A stretch of DNA of 64,000 bases from Euglena gracilis (taxonomy: Eukaryota > Euglenida > Euglenophyceae > Euglenales), in the NCBI GenBank assembly GCA_039621445.1, contig CP154954.1:60136168-60200167 (forward strand), read 5' to 3'. The position numbers were made by a program, and so were the translations under genes. Below, in pieces: positions 25,601 to 43,477 of this stretch. Below the pieces are notes generated by a model. It saw nothing but the letters and a program-made list of their open reading frames with translations, was not told where the DNA came from and made no database searches. The stretch's first letter is position 1, and each line of letters starts with the position of its first letter.

Positions 25601-28600
25601 AACGGGCGACTGTGTCGCGGTTGTAGGCATGTGCATGATCATGTGCATCCGTGGATGCTTGTGGGGCATGTGAATCCGAGGATGCTTGTAGGGGTGCGCA
25701 TACTGTGCACCCCTGATTGTTGGATGCTAGGATTGGCATCCAACGAGCCGCGAATTTAATACACAAAGTCGCGAGTTGGGTGTCGAGGAAGGTTGGCTGG
25801 AGGCCAAGAAGCGGGACCCCCACCGTGACTGACTCTGTGCTTCCCTGTCTGCTGCATGCTCTTTTGTAGTGTGGCCAATGCAAAGTGTGAGCAATGAGGA
25901 TTTTGTGTGGATGTGCCTGATGGTTGCCTGGGGGTTTACTGTAAGGTTGCCTAGGGCACCATTGGATGCCTCTAGGGCAATGCAGGGCGATGCAGGGCGA
26001 TGCGGGGCCCAAAGGGGTGGGTGACCGAAGGTGCTTGATGCTGGGCGATGCTGGGTGATGCTGGATTTTTGGTGACCAGAGGTGGGGTTCCGATGCTGGG
26101 CGATGCTGGGCGATGCAGGGTGTTGCTGGGCGATGCTGGGTGATGCTGGCATTTTTTTGTATATTTTGAAGAACTAAACCCATTTTTTGGATAATTTTCT
26201 CACAAATCTCCAGTTTTACACCCATTTTGGCCATTATGGACCAGTTTTTGCTAATTTGGGGGCTATTTGTCACTGATTTGGCAAATATTGGGCTAATTTG
26301 GGTCAATCTGAGCATTTTTTATGGCATTGTGGCTTGCGCCCTTTTGGTAATTTTGGGTCATTTTTCACAATCTTCTGTGGATTTTGTTGGCGTTTTTGGG
26401 TATTTTTTGGTTATTTCAAGCCATTTTAGGTCATTTTGGTTGCTTTTGGGGAGCCAATGGAGGCCTTATGGGGCACTTCCTTTTGATCTTGGCAAGACAA
26501 TTCAGAAAATCACTGCATCCCTTCACATTTTTTCTGTGACGGATACCCCCATCTATGGCCGACTATTTCCGACCAGAGCACCAAAATGGGAAGTGACCAT
26601 AGGTGCCTGGTTGTCACCCCCCCCCCAAATAATTTTGTCCTCAGTTAGTGGCCGGTCTCTTTTGGCCCCTACCTCCTGCAATGTCATTTTGGGCAAAACA
26701 CAAAGTCATTGATGGACCGATTGACCAATCAGTGGTCCATCAATCAAGTGGTCAAACTTTTGCTAAACGCAATTCGTTGTGAAATGCTTTTTTTATTTAC
26801 AATTGTAAGTTTGATGCTATTATTCATCGGACAATTGAACATCGTTGCATCTCGATCATTTTTGCACTTATCTGATTTTCCAAAAAGGATCGTTTTCCAC
26901 GATTTTCCCCACAACGGAGGGGCAAAGTTATTTGGATGGATTTTCTTTGGCCTTCCCCCTGCAAATTATTTGGACACACAAAGGTTTTCTTGGGGGGGTC
27001 AGGGCATGTCCTGTTAGTCCCCGGATAGAAAACGGGCTCATCATCCACCATCTGGCAATCAAATCCCCCTGCCACTGTGCTGTCCAAATCGGCACAGGAC
27101 CATACATTCACTTCATGCCTGTGTGACCCCCCAGGTGGGTCAGTGGGTTTTTTGGGAGCAGGTGGGCGGGTTGGGGCCCCTGGACCCCCCCCCCCCCCGG
27201 GGGGGGAGGGATGTGGTGCGCCATGGGCCAGTCTTTGGCCCGGCCGAAGGGTGGGTTTTGCATGGGTCGACACCCGCGGGGGTCGTGGCGGGTGGCTTTC
27301 AAGGAAAGTGGGTGGGTGGGTGGGTGTGGAACGGGAAAACAGTGCACCCCCCCCCCCCCGGTTGCCTGGGTGTCACCAAGTGACTCTATGGACCCTCCCT
27401 TCACTGTGCCGGCTGGTTTTATGATGTAAGCATTGCCCAGCGCGCACCTCCTCTTGTTTCCAACTTTATTTGGGAAGGGCATCGCTTCATTCAAAGGGAG
27501 GGCCATCTTTGGTCGTTTTTTGCACCCACCACTGGGAGCTGCAGACGACGCATTGTCGCTGCCCTGCACCCACAGTGTCATATTGTATGGCTGCAAGGTG
27601 CTCTGGAGAGGCAGGGGGGGAATTGAGGGCGGCAATTTTTTTCCGCAATTTCCGCATTTTTTCCCGCAATTTCCGCAATTATTTTTTTCCGTAATTTCCG
27701 CAATTTTTCTGCAATTTCCGCAATTTTTATGCAATTTCCACAACTGTTCTGCAATTTCTGCAATCTTTACGCAATTTCCGCAATTTTTCTGTAATTCCTG
27801 CATTTTCCCCGCAATTTCTGTAATTTTTCTGCAAATTCCGCAATTTTTACGCAATGTCTGCAATTCTTCCGCAATTTTCCCGCAATTTTTCCAAAGGCCT
27901 CCAATATCAATCCCCCCTGTGTGGACCTGACACCCGGCCGGGGCGTGAGTGCCACAACCCCCCAAACCCCCGACTGGGTGGGGTGGAGTCGGGGGGGGGG
28001 GCAGGCTGTGGCCAGGGGTCAAGTCCGGGGCTCCCTACGTCCGGCACAACAAGGCGTCCAACCCGTTCACCAACCTGCGGAAGGAGTACAAGGGGCTGTT
28101 CTGGCAGGAGCACGTGATTGACTTCTTTGGTGCTGGGATGGCTCAGGAGGGAGCTTATTTTTTTCTGTTTGTTTGTTTATATATTTGCCGTTTATTAATT
28201 CATTCATTCATTCATTCATTCATTCATTCATTCATTCATTCATTCATTCATTCATTTATTTGTTTGTTCATTCGGAAAGAAAGGCCTTATTTTTGGTGTT
28301 GTTTTTATTGGGGGGGTGTTGTGTTTAAGGTCGGCCCTGGCCAGTTGGACCTCTTCTGGTCGTCCTGGATCTGCCTCGCAAAGTGATTCCAGCGAAAGAA
28401 AAGTTTGGCAAGCAACACATTTCCAGGGTGTGGGCAAGAAAGGTGAACATCGGCCTTTTCTTTCTTGGAAAAGAGAACAACAATGTCCAGTTCTAATCCG
28501 ATGTCAGAAGCCGCCGGCCCCGTCGCAGAGCCCTCCCTGCCGGGCGACAACCTGACGCTCTCCGGCTGCGATTCCTCGCAGGCGTGCTACCGGCAGTTGG

Positions 28601-29100
28601 CCGCCTGCGTCCATCGAGGCTTGACCCCTGCGGGCCACTGCTGCCCCCAGCCCCGCCTTAATGAAAACCGAGGCCAAGCCTGGATACAAATAATTGGTTC
28701 CATTTTTTAATTAATTGATTTTTTTTAATTATTGATTTCGTTTAATTATTTATTTTTCATTGCATAATGAATTTTAGAAAAAAAACATTGTTTATTAATT
28801 TATTTTTTTCTTATTGCCTTTAAAAATGAAATGAGAGGGGAATTCAAATAGCCGGTCCAGAGAAAAAGATTCTTTGGAGCCAGTCCGCCAGCAGTCCACT
28901 GCTTGCGGCAATTTCGTCGGTGAGATCGTTCAAAGCACAAAAGAAAAACGATAGAAAAATAACAAAATTGATGAAGCACGGGGCCTCCCTTGCCGGCAGT
29001 GGCCCGGCCCGGCCTGCATCCGTACTTTGGCCGGCTCGCGACCGCCATGGAGCTGTGGGTGCAGGCGTGGGTCAGGCACTTTGCTGTCGGCGCTGCAGCC
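19659..29100 (+). CDS. UDP-arabinopyranose mutase / reversibly glycosylated polypeptide
   Basis: This GT75 protein interconverts UDP-arabinopyranose and UDP-arabinofuranose for glycan synthesis, in the cytosol or at the Golgi surface. Exons: 19659-19758, 19846-19894, 20975 to about 21144, about 21465-21552, 22121-22164, 23091-23227, 24639-24764, 28014-28129, 28508-28627 and 29012 to about 29100. Landmarks in order: [20 protein letters not shown] (metal-binding DDD), [14 protein letters not shown] followed by [15 protein letters not shown] with the glycosylated Arg, [62 protein letters not shown]. Phases agree except at the exon 3/4 join, which I could not place. The first codons and the true stop are not located. 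Only intron 8 is a clear GT-AG intron. Confidence 0.92.
19759..19845 (+). other. 87 nt nonconventional intron with direct-repeat and inverted-repeat ends
   Basis: The 8 bp GATGGGGA is present at both exon junctions (19751-19758 and 19838-19845). Just inside, AGGTTCACT at 19763-19771 is the exact reverse complement of AGTGAACCT at 19827-19835. Removing one repeat unit and the DNA between gives [14 protein letters not shown], the family sequence. Confidence 0.9.
19895..20974 (+). other. Nonconventional intron, mutase intron 2 (1,080 nt)
   Basis: CAGGGCTGC at 19898-19906 pairs with GCAGCCGTG at 20961-20969 with one mismatch. The join gives [15 protein letters not shown], as in the family. A 9 bp direct repeat GGTCAGGGC also lies at the 5' end and at 20935-20943. 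Confidence 0.75.
21553..22120 (+). other. Nonconventional intron, mutase intron 4 (568 nt)
   Basis: CAGGGGAG at 21556-21563 is the exact reverse complement of CTCCCCTG at 22108-22115. Spacing is exactly three bases before and five after. The join yields DFVRGYPYSLRQG, restoring the invariant motif. Confidence 0.92.
22165..23090 (+). other. Nonconventional intron, mutase intron 5 (926 nt)
   Basis: CAGGG at 22168-22172 pairs with CCCTG at 23080-23084. The sequence CGGC flanks both cuts, leaving a one-base ambiguity. The join gives [14 protein letters not shown]. It contains a family E repeat. Confidence 0.8.
23228..24638 (+). other. Nonconventional intron, mutase intron 6 (1,411 nt)
   Basis: CGGGCC at 23231-23236 is the exact reverse complement of GGCCCG at 24628-24633, so +4/-8 is CGG/CCG. 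The join gives [15 protein letters not shown]. Confidence 0.88.
25010..25116. repeat. 10 bp minisatellite GGCCGACCAG
   Basis: About ten near-identical units lie in mutase intron 7. A related 10 bp GATGCTGGGC repeat family continues in patches at 25195-25240 and 25975-26150. Confidence 0.95.
27637..27890. repeat. GCAATTTCCGCAATTTTT minisatellite
   Basis: Repeats of about 18 bp with drifting sequence lie in mutase intron 7. The apparent Phe-rich and Lys-rich reading frames on both strands are artefacts. Confidence 0.9.
28199..28257. repeat. (CATT)n microsatellite
   Basis: About 14 perfect ATTC/CATT units lie inside the conventional mutase intron 8 (28130-28507). Confidence 0.97.
28628..29011 (+). 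other. Nonconventional intron, mutase intron 9 (384 nt)
   Basis: CGGGCCACTGC at 28631-28641 is the exact 11 bp reverse complement of GCAGTGGCCCG at 28996-29006. The join gives [14 protein letters not shown], matching the family length exactly. Confidence 0.9.
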
Positions 29101-30395
29101 CTGCTCCAACTCGAACTGGAGCCCAGCCTTTTGGTTCCGCGAGGGGCGGGCTTCTTTTTAAGACCACGGCGAGGGAGGGGGGTTCCACCCACCCACCCAC
29201 CCAGCCCACCCAGCCTGGTGCCCCCAGGGGGGGGAGGGGGGGGCAGCCTAAAATCGGGACGTCTGAGGACATTTCCCAAAAAAATTTTGGCGCTTTGCGC
29301 CGAAACCCATAACCGGGGCTCTCAAGGTCCAACCCCGAAGGCAAGGGTTGGCATTTTGATTGGTGACGTGCACCTCCGCACACCTCATTTGACACCACCG
29401 CCTGTTCCTCCCCCATGACTGATTTAATGACACACCGTATCAAAACAGTCCAAAGAGTTTGCTTCCTGAGGCAGGTGCACCGTTAAAAGGTTTACCACAG
29501 GAACTGTGAGGTCTCACTGGCTGCCTGTCAGGCAGGGCGTTGCTTAGGAAAGTTTGACCCCACCCCTGGGGGGGTCCAGACAGCCAGAACAGCCTTCTTC
29601 CAGCCAGCAGCCTTTTTCCAGCCAGCAGCCTTCTTCCAGCCAGCAGCCTTTTTTCAGCCCCGGACCCCCCTCCCCCCATCAACGAGCTTTTTTATTTCCA
29701 GCTTTCCAGCTGCTGAAGGGCAACTGGACAGGAACAGATTTTACGCTTTTGGGGGTCAAAAATGGGCCAAAAATGGGCCAAAAATGGGTCAAAATGGGCG
29801 AAAATGGGTCGGAAAAAAGCTGTCCAGGACGCTTTTGGGGTCAAAAATCCAAACCCCTTTGCGTAATTGGCAGTTTTTTTTGGACATTTTCGCCATTTTG
29901 TTTTCTTGGGGCGGGCCCTGTTCGACCCCAGGTCGGCCTCAGCTCCAGCCCAGGACCCTATGGGGGGGATCAGCCAGCAGCCTTCCAGGCAGCCCAAATT
30001 TTCCGTCCTGTGAACTGGACCCCTCCCCCCCCACCCTCGGGGGATCCTTGAGCAACGCCCTCCTGTCAGGTGGAGCCGTGGGAATGAAAATAGGCCCGGG
30101 TGATAGTAGGACCACCGTGGGCCTAAGCCCACAATGAACACTTTCCAGAAGGGCCGACACTGTCTCCGAGGGTGGATGGGGGGCCCCCCAGCGGAGTGCC
30201 TCCCTGGACGAGGCGCAGAAGGGGGCCCTCCCCCTCGCCCCCAGCCGCCGGTCGCGCCGCCGGGACCTGACCAGGGTCTCAGCGTCCGAGCGTTGGGTTA
30301 GAACAGGGGGAGGGGCGGGTCCTACTGCACCCCCCCCCCCCAGCACGGGAGGGGGTCTGGACCACCCCCCTCCCCCCCACTCGCCTAATCCCCTG
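29101..30395. other. Region between the mutase and the next gene
   Basis: It holds a family E repeat (29540-30060) and a GC-rich open stretch at 30163-30297 (ASLDEAQKGALPLAPS in one frame) that may be an upstream exon of the following gene; I could not join it in frame. The mutase stop codon or a small last exon should also lie here. Confidence 0.4.
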
Positions 30396-38373
<7,978 letters not shown>

Positions 38374-39959
38374 GTGCCCAGCTGGCTTCCCAGGCTTTGT
38401 TGATGCGAACAAGATGCTTGCAAAGAAACTGACAACTGAGCAAATTTGTAAGGTTTGTTTATTCACCCAATTTATTTTCAGGGTTGTCAGTACCCCAGTG
38501 TTTGACCATAACCCCCCCCCCCAAATAGTATTGCACCCGCAGCTCTATTGGACGGCCGCCTCCAGCGGGGGGTGCAGCACTATTTGACCTGCAGCACTAT
38601 TGGACTGGGTGCCTCTTAGTCCTGGCCTGTACCCACAGGCACCCTTTTTGTCTGCTCAATGTCCTTCTCTGAGGCTGGTGAGGTCGTGTGGTTCATCTTC
38701 GGACGACTTCTGTGAGTTGCTCGGGTGGGAATTTGCCCCCTTTCCCCTCTCTGCGGATTAAAAAAGGTGCCTGCAGTAGGCTGCACCAGCTTCTACGCAT
38801 TTCACATTGCTGTGATTTGGGGGGGTGCAGCACTATTGGACGCTCGCTTCATCCGACTGGGGGTGCAGCACTATTTGGACCCGCAGCTCTATTGGCCCCG
38901 CAGCACTATCAGGGGGGGGGTTAGATGTTTTTTTTTTGGCAGAATTCGCATAATCTCTTTTCCACAACAATCTTTTTACCATCTTTCTCAGAATAAACAA
39001 TGGGGGTGTAACTCCTTCCCCCCAAACAACCTGGCGGGGTGCGCACCCCTGCCAGGTTATTTGGGCCTCTTTTTCAGCGCCGTAAAGGAACTTTGCCTTG
39101 CCAAGTTACTGGAACCATCTTTTGCCCCCCCCCCCAGTTATTCGGCCACTGCAAGGAGCAAGGGCCCCGCCAGGTTATTTGGGGGGGGTTATTATTTTGA
39201 CGGTGTTCTGTCTTGCTCTTCAGCGCTGCAGAGCAGAAAAAATGAGCTTTAGTTTTGTCTTTCCAGCTCAGGGAGCCTAATTTGCATTTAATCCGTCAAC
39301 TGCACAACTTTTCAACCTTTTATCTTCCTAAGGTTCGGGTTCATTTTTTCGAACTGCTGGTGACATGCCGGCCCCCGTGTGTGGATTGTCACCGTTTTTT
39401 ACGAGGTTGAACCCCCGGGACTTGCACAAATTTTGTTTTTAACTCTCCGAAAATGACGCCTAGTTTTGTTTTCCTGGGTTGACCCCGGGAAAGAAAAACT
39501 ACCCAAACACACATCAAACCTTTGGTTCGCAGTTGAGTGGGCCTGCTTGGTAATGACAGATCCGCCACGTCGTTTGGTTTTGAAGCCTTGGAGCCTTGGA
39601 GGATCCGGAAGTCAGGTGTGCAATTTCAGCACAACAAACATATGAGGTTGAAAAGGTAGAACTCTGCAAACTGTGTTTGATGGGGGGGATGGAGAACACA
39701 GCAGGACTGCGAATGGAAGGACTTTCTGATTTAAAACCTCAGGGGGGCATACAGTACAATACCCTGGCAAGGTTCATTTGAACCTCGAAGGTATACAGCA
39801 CGGGGTGAGATTTTCGGTCAAAAAATCGATTTCGAAAATATCTCGAGAAAATGTACACTATTTCTGAAAGCGTCTGGACCAAATGTGCCGCCGGAGGACT
39901 CTATCGCCCCCTGCACGCTGTTTTGGTTGCCGACACGCCTGGCCCGTGTTCCAGCGCGC

Positions 39960-40210
39960 TTTTGTGGCCCAATTTCGGCAATTTTGGGGCCTTTTCAGGC
40001 CTTTTTTTTTATATGCCAAAAACCCAATTTTTTCAAAATATCTCGAAAATGAAGCAAAACCAAAGGAGATATCCTCAGAATGCAGAAATGAAGTTCTTGG
40101 AATGCCCTCCTCAACCATGGTTTACTTTTCCCCCAACTCTCCGCCTGGCCCAAGTTACGGCCACTTTTCGGCCAATTTTGACTATTTTTGTACAGGTATC
40201 TTGACTTTAC
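39960..40210 (+). repeat. Dispersed repeat family K
   Basis: Contains AATATCTCGAAAATGAAGC, GGAATGCCCT and CCCAACTCTCCGCCTGGCCC, then GAGTTACGGCCA-type sequence. The same order recurs at 55095-55320, 55390-55680 and, inverted, about 11495-11640. Confidence 0.75.
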
Positions 40211-41767
40211 CATTTTCAGGCCATTTCGAGGATAAAAAATCGAAAATTTCATATTATCTCCAAAATGTTTGGGGAATTAAAGAAATCACTGCGGACGTAA
40301 AATAGAGCCCTGGAACCCTCTATCACCCCGTAAAGGTAGCAGGGGCCAGTTAGACGCCGGGCCCCAAATACAGCCCCAAATGCGTTTTGGCCGTTTTCGG
40401 GCCAATTTTTGGGGGGTCAAAAAATCGAAATCACAGATTAAAGATTATTTTAGGGTATCAACAGATGCGGGGTACCAATGGGGATATTTCTGTTACCCAA
40501 TTTCCTTCTTCGGGAGTCGGTTCATACCGGAAACCTTGGTTCTCCTGAGGTGGCAACGAGAGGGGGGGTTTCCCAAGTAAGCTTCGCTCTCACCCACAAA
40601 GGAATAAGAGCTCAGCGACCCCCTCCCCCCCCCCTTGCCACTCTCCACTTCGTGCCATATGTCAACGCCCGGGTGGCTAAGTTCGCCACCTGTCCCACAA
40701 TCCTCAAAAGGCCAAGCACCACAGGGGAAAGGCTCAGAGTTCCCTGGTGTAGTGTAGTGCAGAGTTCCCTTGTGGGGTGGGGAAGGTGGGGTCCAACTGC
40801 AAAAAAAAGTCCCTTTTCTGAGCTCTGATGACAAATATCCAGGGAACAACAAAACCCCCACGCTGCCCCTTATCCCCCCCCCCTCCGGCAAAATGTTTGA
40901 CCTTATTTCCGGGGGGATCAGCACCGAGTCAGCCATTCCCACTTTTGAATGCAGCCGAGTTACTCCGAGGTCAGCTGAGATACTGGACCAAGAATCACTG
41001 GGATACGCATCCTCGGGCGAGAATCAAAAGCCTGCCCGTGTCTTCCCTTCGCGATTTCCGTACGAACAGACAGTCCTGCGCGCCAACACCCCTCACCACC
41101 ATAACCATATAACCATACAGCCCACACAACATCCGTCCACCACAATTATCTCCGTGTGAGATGGGTTTTCTCGCGAGAGTTTTTCTACAATGTCGCTCTC
41201 CCTAGTGCACCGTTGAAGCCACTGGTGCATTGCACTTGTGGAAGCTTGCAGGGCTCTTTCGCACCCTCTTCTTTTATACACCTGTCATTTTTTTTAACCA
41301 CCCCCCCCCCCTTCAGTCGGAGGCAGAGGTTGCTACATGGGGGGGGGTAATATGGAGTTCTTCCAAACAAAGGCACTGTATTCTTTGACCAAAAGTGTTT
41401 GGGGGATCACCTGCAAATAAACCAGCACCCTTCAAATCGTTTTCAACATTTTGAATGTGGAAACTCAGGGTGTATTGGGCCTTGCGTTTTTTTTTTTGGT
41501 GTTCTGTTGGGTGCTGGTCTTCTGTTCCAGGTCCGTGCCCCCCCCCCCCCAGAGACTACTAAAGAGAACAGTTTTTGTATGTCACCTGCACTTGCCCCCG
41601 GAAACACTTCTTTGAAAAACTTTCAAGCAAATTAGGAACACCAAAGACAGGAAAACGTTTCGAAGGAATTCTCTTAGGCACTGGTATGGAGTGGCGGTGC
41701 GTGCTCTCCCGCTCGATCGCCCTCCCTCCTTCCCTCCCTCTCTCTCCGCTTGCTTGCTTACCCCCCC

Positions 41768-41995
41768 CCCCTATGTCCAACGACCCCCCTATGTCCAATG
41801 ACCACCCCCCCGGTCGGAGGACACCTTTTCGGAGGTTTGACCAAATTTTTGGTCCCGGCGCGAAGCGCCGGGACGAAAAATTTTGCCCAAAAATTGGCCA
41901 AAAATTTGGCCAAATGCCATTTTTTGACACTTTTTGGACAAAAATTTGTCAAAATTGCCCAAAATTTTCGGCGCGAAGCGCCGGAAGGGAAAATT
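41768..41995 (+). mobile_element. Family A element, copy 2 (right end missing)
   Basis: The left end has two TATGTCCAACGACC-type motifs, then CGGTCGGAGGACACC. Two palindromic GGCGCGAAGCGCC cores are at about 41858 and 41971. No inverted right end is seen, so the copy is truncated or differently organised. Confidence 0.65.
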
Positions 41996-43477
41996 ACCTG
42001 CATTTATCTTGACTACCTGGAGTTCTCATGGGCATGAGTCCTCCGGAAAACCCATTTTATGATCATTACCACATTGTGCCTGCAAGGAGCTTGGCGCTGT
42101 CAAAAACCTGGTGACAACTGCCCACCCATTTTCTGAGGCGGTTTGGACCCCCCCCCCGGGATCACTTTCCACTTTCAAAAAAAAACCAGTCAGTCACTTT
42201 TCAAAAGTTATCACCCATTTCCTACCCCCCTTGGGGGTGGTCACTTTGGCCACTCGTGCCAAAATGGCCTGAGATCAGCGGATTTTGGCCGAAATCCCCC
42301 CCAAAATTCCGGCGCCTTCGGCGACGGGTGACAGGTGGCCACTTTCAGCCATTCCTAACCGACACCCCCCGGGGGCGGTCTGGAGCCAAAACCAGTCAGT
42401 CACTCCGAAGGAACCAGTCAGTCACCCCCGGCCCGGGGGGGGGGGGTCGGACACACCGTAGGGAATGGTGTGGTCCGGGCAGGTGGACAGGCAGGTGGAC
42501 CCCAGGACATCGCAGAGGGTCTATTTCTCTCTGCGGTTTGCGCTGGGGGATCCAAAATTCGGCAGAGCTGCACCAGCTCACAGGCGGAAAATTTGGGCTC
42601 GCCGGAAAAAGGCAAGACTGCTGGCTGCCCCCCCCCCCCCGGGGGGGTCCTCTGGCTGGAACTGCGCCTGGCTGGGGGCCAAACCAGCTACCTACCCCCC
42701 CCCCCCCGGGAAACTGTCATGCCCGAGAACCTGTCAGGGTCCCGCCCGGGAAACTGTCAGGGTCCCCGGTACTGGCCAACCTGTCAGGTGACAGTTTCCC
42801 AGGGGGGGGGGTACCAAGAGTCGAAACTGAAAAATGGTCCCCAAAAACTGCGAGTTATGTTAGTCAGAAAATCACCGAAGAATGACTGGTCAACCCACTT
42901 CAGGAGGCCAAAGCATTCATCCAGTGGAGTGCAGGGGTTGGGGCATGCGTTTGGGATGCAGAAATTCGTTTGGGCGGAGGGGGGATGTCAAAATTTATTC
43001 TGCCTTCTTCACTTCCAAAGAAGCAAAGACAACTCAAGATGTTCTTCTGCTGCCCAAATGACGCGGTCTCCTCTCATTGGTCTGTTGCAGTAGGCATTTG
43101 GGAACGCCGAAAGCGAGACGTCCAACCGAGGAAATTCTGCCCAGACACGAAGGCTGGAATTGAACTAGGTGGTTGCCTCGGGCCGGTTTCCAGCCGGAAA
43201 ACAATCTTCCAGTGTCTGAACTGAGCCCCTCCTGGAGAAGATTATGGCCAGCGCTCAATTTTGCTTCTGTTCGTGGGTGGTGTGTGGTGAGTGGCCAGGC
43301 ACCCCCCCCCCCCCCCAGTTCCCCTCTCTCGAGCTACCCCTTCCACCAGTGCTCATTTGTGACTCTGCCTGGAACCCCCCGGGGGGGGGGCGAGTTGGTA
43401 AACGTGGGTATGGCTGATAGGAATAATATGTGCAGCCGCAGTCGCAACTACCCTCCCCAACCCCCCTCAGAAAGTGC

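Larger units (their letters stand above)
24765..28013 (+). other. Nonconventional intron, mutase intron 7 (3,249 nt)
   Basis: CAGGCTG at 24768-24774 pairs with CAGGCTG at 28002-28008 with one central mismatch. The join gives [14 protein letters not shown]. The intron is full of minisatellites (25010-25116, 25195-26150, 27637-27890) and shows no recognisable nested gene. Confidence 0.8.
38374..43477. other. Repeat-rich spacer before acylphosphatase
   Basis: It holds a GCAGCACTATTGGAC repeat family at 38520-38930, a GTTATTTGGG element at 39015-39200, family K at 39960-40210, a family A copy at 41768-41995, a family C copy at 42150-42440 and a CTGTCAGGG repeat at 42715-42805. Possible exons at 42480-42620 and 43099-43222 (after a TTGCAG) are unassigned. 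Confidence 0.45.

Noticed and set aside
27554-28022. 304-residue minus-strand frame rich in [16 protein letters not shown] repeats
   Set aside because: Translation of the GCAATTTCC minisatellite in mutase intron 7.
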